Positions 18,541 to 28,828 of a DNA stretch of 64,000 bases are shown in pieces. Both the position numbers and the translations under genes were made by a program. How positions within the stretch are numbered: position 1 is the first letter of the stretch; each line of letters starts with the position of its first letter. The DNA is from an uncultured Pelagibacteraceae bacterium (GTDB taxonomy: Bacteria > Pseudomonadota > Alphaproteobacteria > Pelagibacterales > Pelagibacteraceae): assembly GCA_902599605.1 (NCBI GenBank), contig CACKFV010000002.1:19236-83235 (forward strand). The letters are read 5' to 3'. A model generated the notes under the pieces. It saw only the letters and a program-made list of their open reading frames with translations. It had not been told where the DNA came from and ran no database searches.

Positions 18541-18915
18541 GTGCGTTTTTTATTATTTTTTACTATTTTTCCTTCAATAGTGCTTGCCGATCAAGGTGTT
18601 GAGATTTCATGTGTAAATATGAAAAATTTACTTGATAAAGAGTATAAAGTTCAAAAGTTTAAATTTGATGTTATGACTTTTCAATATTTTGATGAGAAAA
18701 AAAATCAATTTATAGAGATAGCTAATAAAGATTTAATTATTAAAAAAGACTTTTTTGCTGCAAGGTTCCCAGAATATGAATTGGGTTTTCAGATAAATAA
18801 GACTAATGAAAGTAAAAATCCAATTATGTCTATGTCAAAATATGATTATAAAAATAAAGAATTTATTGACCATTATTTATGTGACGTTAAAACAGCTTAT
18901 ATTGAGAGTTATTAA
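18541..18915 (+). CDS. small secreted hypothetical protein (GTG start)
   Basis: Intact ORF with hydrophobic N-terminal signal-like segment ending LADQG. Confidence 0.55.
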   Translation: MRFLLFFTIFPSIVLADQGVEISCVNMKNLLDKEYKVQKFKFDVMTFQYFDEKKNQFIEIANKDLIIKKDFFAARFPEYELGFQINKTNESKNPIMSMSKYDYKNKEFIDHYLCDVKTAYIESY

Positions 18916-19262
18916 TTCTTTTTTTCGTTGTCGACAACTAGGCAGATTTCTGATTTAGTAAGAAATCTTCGACCTGTTCCGTTATCTAATGAAAACATCC
19001 CACCAATACCATTTACAGCATCAATAGTTAAATCAGTGTGTTTCCACTTCTCATATTGATCATCATTCATATAAAAAGGAACTCCGCCTATCTCACCAAG
19101 TTTAACATCACTGTTTCCTACCATGTATTCGTTCCTTGGATAGCACATTGGTGCACTTCCATCGCAACATCCGCCTGATTGATGAAATAAAAGTTCCTCA
19201 CCGTGTTGAGCTTTAATATCTTCAATTAGTTTTAGCGCTGACTCTGTTGCTTTTACTTTCAT
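18912..19262 (-). CDS. DUF779 domain-containing protein
   Basis: HQSGGCCDGSAPMCYP, conserved DUF779 pattern; adjacent to aldehyde dehydrogenase. Confidence 0.85.
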   Translation of the reverse strand: MKVKATESALKLIEDIKAQHGEELLFHQSGGCCDGSAPMCYPRNEYMVGNSDVKLGEIGGVPFYMNDDQYEKWKHTDLTIDAVNGIGGMFSLDNGTGRRFLTKSEICLVVDNEKKN

Positions 19263-19268
19263 AATAAT

Positions 19269-19294
19269 ATGGCCCGTGATTCCTCACGGGCCAT
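19269..19294 (-). other. GC-rich hairpin between aldehyde dehydrogenase and DUF779 gene
   Basis: ATGGCCCGTGA-ttcc-TCACGGGCCAT: perfect 11-bp stem, loop GGAA on the transcribed minus strand. Confidence 0.7.
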
Positions 19295-19311
19295 TATATA
19301 TTAATTATCTT

Positions 19312-21030
19312 TTAAAAGAAGCCTAATTTCTTTTCACTGTAAGACACGTGTAAGTTCTTTACTTGTCTATAGTGGTTAAGCATCATTTTATGAGTTTCTC
19401 TTCCGATACCAGATTGTTTATATCCGCCGAAAGCAGCGTGAGCAGGATAAGCGTGATAACAATTTGTCCAAACTCTACCAGCTTGTATTTCTCTACCCAT
19501 TCTGTATGCAAGATTTCCATTTCTAGTCCATACTCCTGCACCTAAACCATAAAGAGTATCATTAGCAATTTCTAATGCTTCTTTCTCATCTTTAAATTTA
19601 GTGACAGAAACAACTGGTCCAAAAATTTCTTCTTGGAATATTCTCATATTGTTTTTACCTTCGAAAATAGTTGGTTCAATGTAGTTTCCTTTTTCTAAAC
19701 CACTATTGATTTTCGCAACGTTTCCTCCACATAGAACTTTGGCACCTTCTTTCTTACCTAAATCTAGATAAGATTTGATTTTTTCCATTTGTTCTAATGA
19801 AGCTTGCGCACCAATCATTGTTTCCATTTTTAAAGGGTTGTCTTGTTTTACAGCTTTAGTTCTAGCAATAGCTTTTTCCATGAATTTGTCATAGATAGAC
19901 TCTTGAACTAGTACTCTACTTGGACAAGTACAAACTTCACCTTGGTTTAATGTAAACATTGCAAAACCTTCTAAACACTTATCGAAGAAGTCATCGTTTT
20001 TATCCATGACGTCTTCAAAGAAAATGTTAGGAGATTTACCACCTAATTCCAAAGTTATTGGTATTAAGTTTTGTGATGCATATTGCATAATCAATCTACC
20101 AGTTGTTGTTTCACCAGTGAAAGCAATTTTCTTAATTCTCTTAGAAGATGCTAAAGGTTTACCAGCTTCTAATCCGAAACCACTTACAATGTTAACAACA
20201 CCTTTTGGTAAAAGATCGCCAATCATTTCCATCATTACCATGATAGACGCTGGAGTTTGCTCTGCAGGTTTTAATACTACACAGTTACCAGCAGCTAATG
20301 CTGGAGCAAGTTTCCAAGTTGCCATTAGTAATGGGAAGTTCCAAGGTATAATTTGTCCAACTACACCTAGTGGCTCAGGTATATGATAAGAATATTCATT
20401 ATTGCTTATTTCAGCAACTGAACCTTCTTCTGCTCTTATTACTCCTGCAAAATATCTCCAGTGATCTATTACAAGAGGTAAGTCAGCAGCCATACATTCT
20501 CTGATTGGCTTACCGTTATCTAAACATTCTGCCACTGCTAATGTATTTAGATTTTTTTCTAATACATCTGCAATCTTTATCAAAATGTTAGATCTTTCAG
20601 TGATTGATGTCTTTCCCCAAGTTGGAAAAGCTGCGTGAGCTGCATCTAATGCTGCATCCACGTCTTTTTCGTTAGATCGCGCAACTGAACAGATAACTTC
20701 ATTTGAGATCGGAGAAGTATTATCAAAATACTTTCCAGATTTAGGTTCTACAAATTTTCCATTTATGTAGTTTCCGTATTTTGCTTTGAACGGAAATTTA
20801 ACCTTCAAATGAGAGGTATCTAGAACAGAAGACACTTTCATCTCTGCACTCATTTTTCCTCCATTTGTTTTACGTATTGTTTTTGACTTTGACTTTATCT
20901 TTTTTAGCTTTTTTTTAGATTTAGAAAGTTTCTTTGTCGTTCCGCTTTTAAGTTTTCTTCTTTTTTTAATCGACTTTTTTGTTTTCTTTCCTCTTTTCTT
21001 AACAGCTTTTATTTTCTTAGTCTTAGCCAT
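19312..21030 (-). CDS. aldehyde dehydrogenase; ORF carries a lysine-rich N-terminal extension, possible true start at 20853
   Basis: [45 protein letters not shown]; internal ATG preceded by GGAGG. Confidence 0.9.
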   Translation of the reverse strand: MAKTKKIKAVKKRGKKTKKSIKKRRKLKSGTTKKLSKSKKKLKKIKSKSKTIRKTNGGKMSAEMKVSSVLDTSHLKVKFPFKAKYGNYINGKFVEPKSGKYFDNTSPISNEVICSVARSNEKDVDAALDAAHAAFPTWGKTSITERSNILIKIADVLEKNLNTLAVAECLDNGKPIRECMAADLPLVIDHWRYFAGVIRAEEGSVAEISNNEYSYHIPEPLGVVGQIIPWNFPLLMATWKLAPALAAGNCVVLKPAEQTPASIMVMMEMIGDLLPKGVVNIVSGFGLEAGKPLASSKRIKKIAFTGETTTGRLIMQYASQNLIPITLELGGKSPNIFFEDVMDKNDDFFDKCLEGFAMFTLNQGEVCTCPSRVLVQESIYDKFMEKAIARTKAVKQDNPLKMETMIGAQASLEQMEKIKSYLDLGKKEGAKVLCGGNVAKINSGLEKGNYIEPTIFEGKNNMRIFQEEIFGPVVSVTKFKDEKEALEIANDTLYGLGAGVWTRNGNLAYRMGREIQAGRVWTNCYHAYPAHAAFGGYKQSGIGRETHKMMLNHYRQVKNLHVSYSEKKLGFF

Positions 21031-21130
21031 TTATATAAACCTAATTAAAGACCTTTTTAAACATGATGTAAATGCGCAAAATATAATTCAATTTTAAGTT
21101 GAAATGTTTTTTTTCAGTAAATAGAATGGT

Positions 21131-21982
21131 TTAAGGTTTTCTTGTTGCGATAAATACGCCAAGTGAAGCAACAATGAAGCCAAATATATCAATTAAAGAT
21201 AATTGTTCATTAAGAAATATCCAAGCAATAATTGCCGACGTTGCTGGTATTAAAAAAAATACTGTAACTGTTTTGCTTGCTGAATTATTTTTGATTAAAA
21301 ACATTAATATCGTAAAAGCCCCAAAAGATACAAGAAAGATTTGATGACCCATTGCTATTAAAAAACTTGGATTAAATTCAATGAAGGGATCGACAAAAAA
21401 CAAAATGACTACTAAGTGAAAGAAACAACCTCCAGCAGCTTGGTAGGTGTTGCTCACTGGTAAAGGTATATTACCACTGAATTTTTTTTGAAAAAGTGTT
21501 GCAGATGTGATCGATAATAAAGCAATAAATGAAGCTATTATTCCAATTGTTGGAAGAGTGTTTCCAATATCTACTCCCAGAACTAGAGCTGAGCCCATAA
21601 ATCCCAAAGCAACTCCTAACCATTGTTTCCAACCCACATGTTCCCTAAGAAAAGGTCCAGCCAAAGCATTTGTTAAGATTGGCTGCATTGTAACAATAAG
21701 TGCAGTTATACCTGTTGGAATACCTTTTGAGATGGAAAAAAATACACCTCCTAAATAAATTCCATGAAACAGAACGCCACTTGAAAAAGACTGGATAAAG
21801 TCTCTGCTATTTAATTTCAACGATAAGTTTTTGTAAACACAATAAATAAAAAAACCTAGAGCAACTATAAAAAATCGAAAAGCTAAAGCTGCAAAAGGAT
21901 CACTATTATCCACTATTGGTTTTGTTGTGACAAATGCGGAGGACCATAGTAAAACAAAGATTAGAGGTAAAAATTTATTCAT
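21131..21982 (-). CDS. EamA/DMT family transporter
   Basis: Multi-TM, LLWSSAFVTTKP and duplicated EamA architecture. Confidence 0.85.
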   Translation of the reverse strand: MNKFLPLIFVLLWSSAFVTTKPIVDNSDPFAALAFRFFIVALGFFIYCVYKNLSLKLNSRDFIQSFSSGVLFHGIYLGGVFFSISKGIPTGITALIVTMQPILTNALAGPFLREHVGWKQWLGVALGFMGSALVLGVDIGNTLPTIGIIASFIALLSITSATLFQKKFSGNIPLPVSNTYQAAGGCFFHLVVILFFVDPFIEFNPSFLIAMGHQIFLVSFGAFTILMFLIKNNSASKTVTVFFLIPATSAIIAWIFLNEQLSLIDIFGFIVASLGVFIATRKP

Positions 21983-22002
21983 TTGTTTTGTGAAACTATA
22001 GT

Positions 22003-22018
22003 ATTTTCACGTGAAACC
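22003..22018. promoter_or_regulatory. parS-like palindrome
   Basis: ATTTTCACGTGAAACC; 13 of 16 positions match TGTTTCACGTGAAACA; intergenic. Confidence 0.4.
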
Positions 22019-22112
22019 ACAGAAAAACCTAAAGTTGAAAATATTATTGATTTATCAATCTATAACAACATTTGGTATGTTTTACGTAAATTCTTCTATC
22101 TATAATTGAAAT

Positions 22113-23018
22113 TCAAATTTTGAATTGATTTAAAATTTTCTTTGAGTGAGTAGACCTTTTTACAAAATAAATTCCGATTACTATTGCTAATAAAGCAATT
22201 ATTACTTTGAATGTAATAATTTCATTTAAAAATACATAACCTAATATAACTCCAAAAATAGGTATTAAATAAGCCACTTGCGACTGAAAAACTAAACCGT
22301 TATCTTTTAGAACTTTAAATCTTAAAACCCAAGCTAAGCCTGTAGCTATAATTCCTAAATAAGTAATTGAAATTACTGATGTCAATGATGGATTGTAATT
22401 CCAGGGTTTCTCGAAATAAAAACAAATTGGTAACAAAATTATTGTTGCCCATATCAATATTGATGCAGTAACATTTTCATTTTTTTTATTACTAATCTTG
22501 AGTGTTAAGATCCCTCCGATAACATATCCTAAAGAACCAACTAAAATACATAAAGCTGAAAACAAATTATTTTCATTAATTAAAAAGTTATCAGAAAATA
22601 AATAAACTATTCCAGCAAAGCCAATAGAAACTCCGATAACTTTAAGCAAATTTATTTTTTCATTTTTGATAAAAAAGTGCGCAAGTAAGGTTGATGTTAA
22701 GGGGGAAGTAGACATTAATATCGCTGCTAGATTACTTTGAACGTTTTTAACCCCATATGCAATTAAGAAAAATGGAAAAACTAAGTTTACAAAACCTATT
22801 GCCGCAAACCATGGCCAGTCTTTTGAGAAAACCTCAATTTTAATACTCTTATATAAACATAAGATTATTAAAGGCAAAGATCCTAACAATACTCTTATAA
22901 ATGCAATAGTTATAGGACCAAACGAGTCTGTTGCTAATTTAATATTAAAAAAAGCAGAAGCCCAGATTATCCCTAGAAAAACTAATAATGAATAATCTGT
23001 TATGTTGGGCTGTCTCAT
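22113..23018 (-). CDS. EamA/DMT family transporter
   Basis: FLGIIWASAFFNIKLA, multi-TM EamA repeats. Confidence 0.85.
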   Translation of the reverse strand: MRQPNITDYSLLVFLGIIWASAFFNIKLATDSFGPITIAFIRVLLGSLPLIILCLYKSIKIEVFSKDWPWFAAIGFVNLVFPFFLIAYGVKNVQSNLAAILMSTSPLTSTLLAHFFIKNEKINLLKVIGVSIGFAGIVYLFSDNFLINENNLFSALCILVGSLGYVIGGILTLKISNKKNENVTASILIWATIILLPICFYFEKPWNYNPSLTSVISITYLGIIATGLAWVLRFKVLKDNGLVFQSQVAYLIPIFGVILGYVFLNEIITFKVIIALLAIVIGIYFVKRSTHSKKILNQFKI

Positions 23019-23506
23019 TCAACAATATCCTCAACTCTTCCTTTTGTTAGATCTTTTAATCTTAAAAAATTTATCTCGAATATACTGTTTGGATGTCCTG
23101 CTGCAGCATATACAACTTGAAATCTCTCAAGCGTCTTATCTATAATAATATTTAAGTCATTTATATGACCTGCAGGTGAAACACCACCAATTGTAAAGCC
23201 AGTTTGTGTTTTAACGTCATTCGCACTTGCCATTGAAACATCTTTTTTTGAAATAACCTTTTTGAGTTTATTTAAGGAACATCTTTTATCGCCAGATACC
23301 AAGCAAATTAAAAATTCTGTCTCTGCTTTAAAAACTAAACTTTTAACAATAGCACCCTCCTCACAATTTAAGGCGTTTGCTGCATCTTTAGCCGTTCTAG
23401 CAGTCTCTTTAAGAACCTGAATTTGCAAATTTTTATCAAATTTATTTAGCGCTTTAATCACTCTTTGAACAGGTTCCTTATTATTTATGATTTCATTCAT
23501 ATTCAA
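23015..23506 (-). CDS. YbaK/EbsC (ProX-like) aminoacyl-tRNA deacylase family protein
   Basis: EEGAIVKSLVFKAETEFLICLVSGDKR..GFTIGGVSPAGH pattern. Confidence 0.85.
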   Translation of the reverse strand: MNMNEIINNKEPVQRVIKALNKFDKNLQIQVLKETARTAKDAANALNCEEGAIVKSLVFKAETEFLICLVSGDKRCSLNKLKKVISKKDVSMASANDVKTQTGFTIGGVSPAGHINDLNIIIDKTLERFQVVYAAAGHPNSIFEINFLRLKDLTKGRVEDIVE

Positions 23507-23545
23507 CCTTTAATTGATTGCAAAAATCTTATATTTCATGTTTAA

Positions 23546-23568
23546 TCCTATGCTTAAATTGCATAGGA
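23546..23568. promoter_or_regulatory. perfect dyad upstream of glnA
   Basis: TCCTATGC-ttaaatt-GCATAGGA, 8-bp arms and 7-nt spacer, ~70 nt upstream of glnA start. Confidence 0.5.
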
Positions 23569-23637
23569 GATATTAATTATAAACGAGATCAAAATATATT
23601 TTTTTTTGGTAGTAATCCAGAAAATTAAAGGAGCATT

Positions 23638-25044
23638 ATGAGTTCAAACAATGTATTAAAAACTATTAAAGATAAAGAAATTGAATACGTTGATTTAAGA
23701 TTTACAGACCCTAGAGGTAAACTTCAACATGTAACTATGGATGCAAAAATCGTCGATGACGATATGTTGAATGAAGGTATATTTTTTGATGGTTCTTCAA
23801 TTGCCGGTTGGAAAGCAATTAATGAGTCAGATATGATATTAAAACCAGACTTAAGCAGAACTGTCGTAGATCCTTTTACCTCACATAATACACTTAATAT
23901 ATTTTGTGATATTTTAGATGCTATTAAAAAAGATCCCTATGAACGAGATCCAAGAGGAACAGCTAAAAAGGCTGAAGCGTATTTAAAACAATCAGGTATT
24001 GGAGATAAAGCGTTCTTCGGACCTGAAGCAGAATTCTTTGTGTTTGACGATGTTAAATACAAAAATGATATGAATGAAACGGGATTTAAAATTGATAGTA
24101 CAGAAGGTCCCTATAATACGGGCAAAGATTATCCAAATGGAAATATGGGGCATAGACCAGGAATTAAAGGTGGATATTTCCCAGTTCCCCCCGTTGATAG
24201 TGCTCAAGACATGAGAGGCGAATATTTAAAAGCTATGAGAGATATGGGTATTAAAGTTGAAAAACATCACCACGAGGTAGCACCTAGCCAACATGAATTA
24301 GGAATGTACTTTGGTACATTGGTAGACCAAGCAGATAACTTACAACTTTATAAATATGCAGTTCACATGGTTTCTCACTCTTTTGGAAAAACAGCAACAT
24401 TTATGCCTAAACCAGTTAAAGGTGATAACGGTTCTGGTATGCACGTACACCAATCTATTTGGAAAGGTGATAAAGCATTATTCTCTGGTGATAAATACGC
24501 TGGTCTTTCAGACTTAGCTTTAAATTATATTGGTGGAATATTAAAACACGCAAAAGCTATTAATGCATTTTCTAATGCAACTACTAACAGTTACAAAAGA
24601 TTAATTCCGGGTTTTGAAGCTCCTGTTTTATTAGCTTACTCAGCAAGAAATAGATCTGCTTCGTGCAGAATACCAATTACGTTAAGCAAAAAAGCAGCTA
24701 GATGTGAAGTAAGATTTGGTGATGCTGCTGGTAATCCTTATTTAACTTTTGCAGCAATGTTAATGGCTGGACTTGATGGAATTAAAAATAAAATTGATCC
24801 AGGTAAATCTTTCGATAAAGATCTTTACGCATTATCAGAGTCTGAAGTTAAAAAAATACCAACAGTTTGTGGATCTTTAAGAGAAGCAATGGAGAGTTTA
24901 GATAAGGATAGAGATTTCTTAAAACAAGGAAACGTATTTACTGATGATCAAATTGATGCTTACATTGCATTAAAATTTGAAGAGATACACAATTTCGAAC
25001 ACACACCACACCCTATAGAGTTCGATATGTATTACAGTTGCTAA
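23638..25044 (+). CDS. glnA: glutamine synthetase type I
   Basis: [44 protein letters not shown]. Confidence 0.97.
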   Translation: MSSNNVLKTIKDKEIEYVDLRFTDPRGKLQHVTMDAKIVDDDMLNEGIFFDGSSIAGWKAINESDMILKPDLSRTVVDPFTSHNTLNIFCDILDAIKKDPYERDPRGTAKKAEAYLKQSGIGDKAFFGPEAEFFVFDDVKYKNDMNETGFKIDSTEGPYNTGKDYPNGNMGHRPGIKGGYFPVPPVDSAQDMRGEYLKAMRDMGIKVEKHHHEVAPSQHELGMYFGTLVDQADNLQLYKYAVHMVSHSFGKTATFMPKPVKGDNGSGMHVHQSIWKGDKALFSGDKYAGLSDLALNYIGGILKHAKAINAFSNATTNSYKRLIPGFEAPVLLAYSARNRSASCRIPITLSKKAARCEVRFGDAAGNPYLTFAAMLMAGLDGIKNKIDPGKSFDKDLYALSESEVKKIPTVCGSLREAMESLDKDRDFLKQGNVFTDDQIDAYIALKFEEIHNFEHTPHPIEFDMYYSC

Positions 25045-25266
25045 TTACTGATCAGTAGATGCAATTTTGTCTTTGTTGGGACCTTTCTTTACGACATAAT
25101 CTTGTGTCCCATTTGCACCTGCTTCAACAGATTTAATCAGATTTCTAAAAAAAGACTTTCTCTTTTCTTTTTTGTCCTCTGAATTAAGCAAGTTTTTAAA
25201 TTCAAAAAGATTCATTAATAGGAAAATATCAAAGATATGCATTTTATGCAATGCAGATATGCTCAA
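25045..25266 (-). CDS. hypothetical protein; start may be an internal ATG (MNLFEFKNLL...)
   Basis: ORF between glnA and suf operon. Confidence 0.45.
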   Translation of the reverse strand: MSISALHKMHIFDIFLLMNLFEFKNLLNSEDKKEKRKSFFRNLIKSVEAGANGTQDYVVKKGPNKDKIASTDQ

Positions 25267-25274
25267 AATGGGAC

Positions 25275-25604
25275 TTATACTTTAAAGGACTCTCCACATC
25301 CACAACGCTCAGTTTCATTAGGATTATTGAACACAAAAGAAGAAGAAAACTCCTCCTCTTTAAAGTCCATTGTTGTACCTAACAAATACATAACAGCACC
25401 AGGATCTATAAATACCTTTACACCTTTTTCCTCAATCAATTCATCATTTGGGTTTTGAGATTTTGCATACTCCATTACATATGACATCCCAGCACATCCC
25501 CCACTCTTTACTCCAATTCTTACTCCTAAAGAAGTTTTATCGTTCGATAAAATTGACTTTATTCTGTCTGCTGCTTTATCACTAAGTTTAATGATCTGAC
25601 TCAT
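25275..25604 (-). CDS. sufA: iron-sulfur cluster assembly A-type carrier protein
   Basis: IGVKSGGCAGMSYVMEY ... ERCGCGESF. Confidence 0.9.
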   Translation of the reverse strand: MSQIIKLSDKAADRIKSILSNDKTSLGVRIGVKSGGCAGMSYVMEYAKSQNPNDELIEEKGVKVFIDPGAVMYLLGTTMDFKEEEFSSSFVFNNPNETERCGCGESFKV

Positions 25605-25900
25605 AAATTTAATTCCAATTTTGCTGCCTCTGACATCATTGATTTATCCCATGGCGGTTCCCAAACTAATTCTAATTTTGCATCCTTAACTTCCTTAATA
25701 CCTTTAACGCTGTCTTCTACTTCTTTTGGTAAACTTTCAGCAACTGGACAATTTGGAGTAGTAAGTGTCATTTTAATTTCCACAATATTTTCTTTATCAA
25801 CTTTAACATCGTATATTAAACCCAAATCATAAATATTTACCGGTATTTCAGGATCATAGATTTTCTTTATTTCTGCTATAACTTTATCTTTTAATTCCAT
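25601..25900 (-). CDS. sufT: SUF system protein SufT / MIP18 (DUF59) family
   Basis: IYDPEIPVNIYDLGLIYDV, TTPNCPVAE. Confidence 0.9.
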   Translation of the reverse strand: MELKDKVIAEIKKIYDPEIPVNIYDLGLIYDVKVDKENIVEIKMTLTTPNCPVAESLPKEVEDSVKGIKEVKDAKLELVWEPPWDKSMMSEAAKLELNL

Positions 25901-26371
25901 CTAATCTTCCTTCTCAGTATTTACTTCTCCAGGTTTATTTGTCATTGCTGAAATTAAAGTATGCCATGGTAATGTAGCACACTTAACTCTCATTGGATAT
26001 TTTTTTACACCTGAAAGAGACATAAGTTTAGTCTTATCATCTTCGCTTATCAAATTTGACTCGAGATCGGGATTATCTTTGATCATTTTTAAAAAGTCTT
26101 CTATTAATTCATTTACTTCTTTTTGATCTTTACCTTTCATTAATTCTGTCATTATTGAAGCTGAAGCCATCGATATTGCACATCCATGACCTTCAAATTT
26201 AATATCAGAAATTTTTTTATTTTCATCAACTTTAAGGTAAACATGAACTTTATCTCCACACAAAGGATTATGTCCTTTAGCGTCTTTATTAAAATTTTCA
26301 AACTTTCCCAAGTTCCTAGGATTTTTTCCATGATCTAGAATTATCTCTTGATATAAATCTTTTAAGTCCAT
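25901..26371 (-). CDS. sufU: SufU/IscU-like Fe-S scaffold protein
   Basis: HGKNPRNLGKF, NPLCGD, GHGCAISMASASIM. Confidence 0.9.
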   Translation of the reverse strand: MDLKDLYQEIILDHGKNPRNLGKFENFNKDAKGHNPLCGDKVHVYLKVDENKKISDIKFEGHGCAISMASASIMTELMKGKDQKEVNELIEDFLKMIKDNPDLESNLISEDDKTKLMSLSGVKKYPMRVKCATLPWHTLISAMTNKPGEVNTEKED

Positions 26372-27588
26372 TATGAATTAAATATTTTTATACATTTGTT
26401 AATTGAGCTGTTTAATTGATCGAGATCATCTTTGGTATTGTAAACACCTAAAGATGCTCTAGCTGTAGCTGCTAATCCTAATTTTTCATGAAGGATTTGA
26501 CAACAATGGTGTCCAGCTCTTATTGCAACACCATCTTCATCAAGTATAGTTGCTATATCGTGTGGATGAACTCCATCTAATGTAAATGATAAAACTGACC
26601 CTTTGTTTTTTGGACTACCAATAAGTTTAACTGAATTATTTTTTCTTAAAATTTCTTCGCCGTATTTTGTCAATTCTCTCTCATGTTCTTCAATTTTTTC
26701 TATACCAAGTTTGTTTATGAAATTAATTGACTCACCGAAAGCAATCACTTGTGCAGTTGCCATTGTACCTGCTTCATATTTATTAGGAAGATCTCCAAAA
26801 GTAATTCCTTCTTTTTTTACTTCACCAATCATTCCTCCACCGCCTTGGTAAGGTGGTAACTCTTCTAGCCATTTTTTTTTAGCATACAAAACACCAAGAC
26901 CAGTAGGTCCATACATTTTATGGCAGGATATTGCGTAAAAATCACAATCAAGATCTTGCATATCTAATTTTAAATGTGGTGCTCCCTGACAACCATCAAC
27001 AAGAACGGGGATATTTTTTGAGTGAGCTAATTGAATAATTTCTTTGATAGGAAGAATTGCGCCTGTAACATTAGATAGATGAGTGATAGCCAAAATTTTT
27101 GTCTTAGGGGTAATTTTTTTTTCAATACTTTCAATACTAATATCACCGTTCTCATCTACATCTGCAAAATTAATCTTAACACCTTTTGATTTTCTTAGAT
27201 AATGCCAAGGAACATAGTTTGAATGGTGTTCTAATTCTGTAATTAAAATTTCATCACCTTCTTTTAAATATTTTTGACCGAAAGTATTTGCTACTAAATT
27301 TATTGCCTCAGTTGCACCTTTTGTGAAAACTATCTCGTTTGGATCTTTTGCATTTATATATTTTTGAACTAAAACCCTTGTATTCTCATATAAATTCGTT
27401 GCTGCAACAGCTAAGTAATGAACGCTACGACCCACATTTGAAAATTCTTTAGTATAAAAATCATAAATTCTATCTACAACAACTTTAGGTTTTTGAGATG
27501 AATTAGCACTATCTAAATAAACTAGATCATTATTATGAACTTTATTATCGAATATTGGAAATTCTTTTTTGATATCTTTAATATTCAT
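26371..27588 (-). CDS. sufS: cysteine desulfurase SufS
   Basis: YLDSANSSQKP, CHKMYGPTGLGVLY, RAGHHCCQ. Confidence 0.95.
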   Translation of the reverse strand: MNIKDIKKEFPIFDNKVHNNDLVYLDSANSSQKPKVVVDRIYDFYTKEFSNVGRSVHYLAVAATNLYENTRVLVQKYINAKDPNEIVFTKGATEAINLVANTFGQKYLKEGDEILITELEHHSNYVPWHYLRKSKGVKINFADVDENGDISIESIEKKITPKTKILAITHLSNVTGAILPIKEIIQLAHSKNIPVLVDGCQGAPHLKLDMQDLDCDFYAISCHKMYGPTGLGVLYAKKKWLEELPPYQGGGGMIGEVKKEGITFGDLPNKYEAGTMATAQVIAFGESINFINKLGIEKIEEHERELTKYGEEILRKNNSVKLIGSPKNKGSVLSFTLDGVHPHDIATILDEDGVAIRAGHHCCQILHEKLGLAATARASLGVYNTKDDLDQLNSSINKCIKIFNS

Positions 27589-28828
27589 TTTTTAATCCAT
27601 ATAAATTTTTAATAAGTTTTTTAATTGGTTCATCAGTTATTTGATTAATTACTTCCACAAGAAAACCATTTATTAATAATTCTCTTGCCTCTTTGTAACT
27701 AAGGCCTCTAGACATCAAATAAAATATTGAATTTTCGTCTAAACTTCCTGAAGCAGATCCATGTGAACATTTTACATCATCTGCATAAATCTCTAACTCA
27801 GGCTTTGCGTTGAATTCAGTTGTCTCATCAACTAGTATTGCTTTACTTAATTGATAGCCATCTGTTTTTTGTGCCTTTGAATCTACATATATTTTTCCTT
27901 GATACACTGATACAGATTTATTTTCTAAAACACTTTTCACTAACTGATAGCTTTTTGTATTTTCAACCAAATGATTGATTTTTGCTTTAATCTCATGGTG
28001 TTTATCTTTATCTAATGAAAAAATACCATTTACGAAAGCTGAAGAATATTCTCCTTTTAAATCACACGTGATTTCATTTTTTGAGAAAGTTGACCCTTTA
28101 GATAAGTAGAACGTCTCTGAAACACTATTAGAAGATTGTTTAATGTTATTAAACATATATCTAATATTATTATTTTCAAACTGATCAATTTTATAGTTTT
28201 TTAAAACTGAATTTTTTTCTAAAGAAAAATTATAAAAGATATTTATAAAATTTTTATTTGCTTTATCTTTCACGAGGTCAATCATTTTTAAAGAACTATT
28301 TTCTTCTAACTCAAAGTTAATTTTCAAATTTATGTTTTGTGATGTAACTTTATTGTTGGATATGTGGTAAATTATAAGAGGGTGTTTAATTTGGTAATTT
28401 TTCTTAATTAATAATTTATAACTTTTGTTTGCTAGAGCATTATTTAAATTTATCAAAGAATTTTCTACTGATCGTTGCTCTATATCATTTTGATTGTCTA
28501 AAAACTCAATTTTACTTTTTTCCTCAGATCTAAAATCAGTCTGTACTAGTTGGCCATTTATAAAAATCAATTTGTTATGTTTGATTTCACTAACCAAGAC
28601 ATCTTCATCTACATCAGTCTCATTTGATTGAGCATTGTAAAAACTTAATTCTCCAATTTCTTTTTTAATAATTTGATTGATATCTGAAAATTTCCAATCC
28701 TCAATCTTCCTATTTGGAAAACCTTGTTTTGAGAATTCCATTGCATTAAGATTTTTGAAAGCAATTTCTTTTTCAGATAAATTGCTTTCTTTTAATGTTT
28801 TTTCAAAGTCTGTTTTAAAATTTTCCAT
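27578..28828 (-). CDS. sufD: Fe-S cluster assembly protein SufD
   Basis: Position between sufC and sufS; DVKCSHGSASGSLDENSIFYLMSRGLSYKEARELLINGF. Confidence 0.93.
   Translation of the reverse strand: MENFKTDFEKTLKESNLSEKEIAFKNLNAMEFSKQGFPNRKIEDWKFSDINQIIKKEIGELSFYNAQSNETDVDEDVLVSEIKHNKLIFINGQLVQTDFRSEEKSKIEFLDNQNDIEQRSVENSLINLNNALANKSYKLLIKKNYQIKHPLIIYHISNNKVTSQNINLKINFELEENSSLKMIDLVKDKANKNFINIFYNFSLEKNSVLKNYKIDQFENNNIRYMFNNIKQSSNSVSETFYLSKGSTFSKNEITCDLKGEYSSAFVNGIFSLDKDKHHEIKAKINHLVENTKSYQLVKSVLENKSVSVYQGKIYVDSKAQKTDGYQLSKAILVDETTEFNAKPELEIYADDVKCSHGSASGSLDENSIFYLMSRGLSYKEARELLINGFLVEVINQITDEPIKKLIKNLYGLKNEY

Noticed and set aside
20006-20386. 126-aa plus-strand ORF
   Set aside because: Antisense to conserved aldehyde dehydrogenase catalytic region.
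25046-25057. 12-bp palindrome TACTGATCAGTA at glnA 3' end
   Set aside because: Lies within the end of a short CDS, no T-tract, no recognised motif; likely chance.
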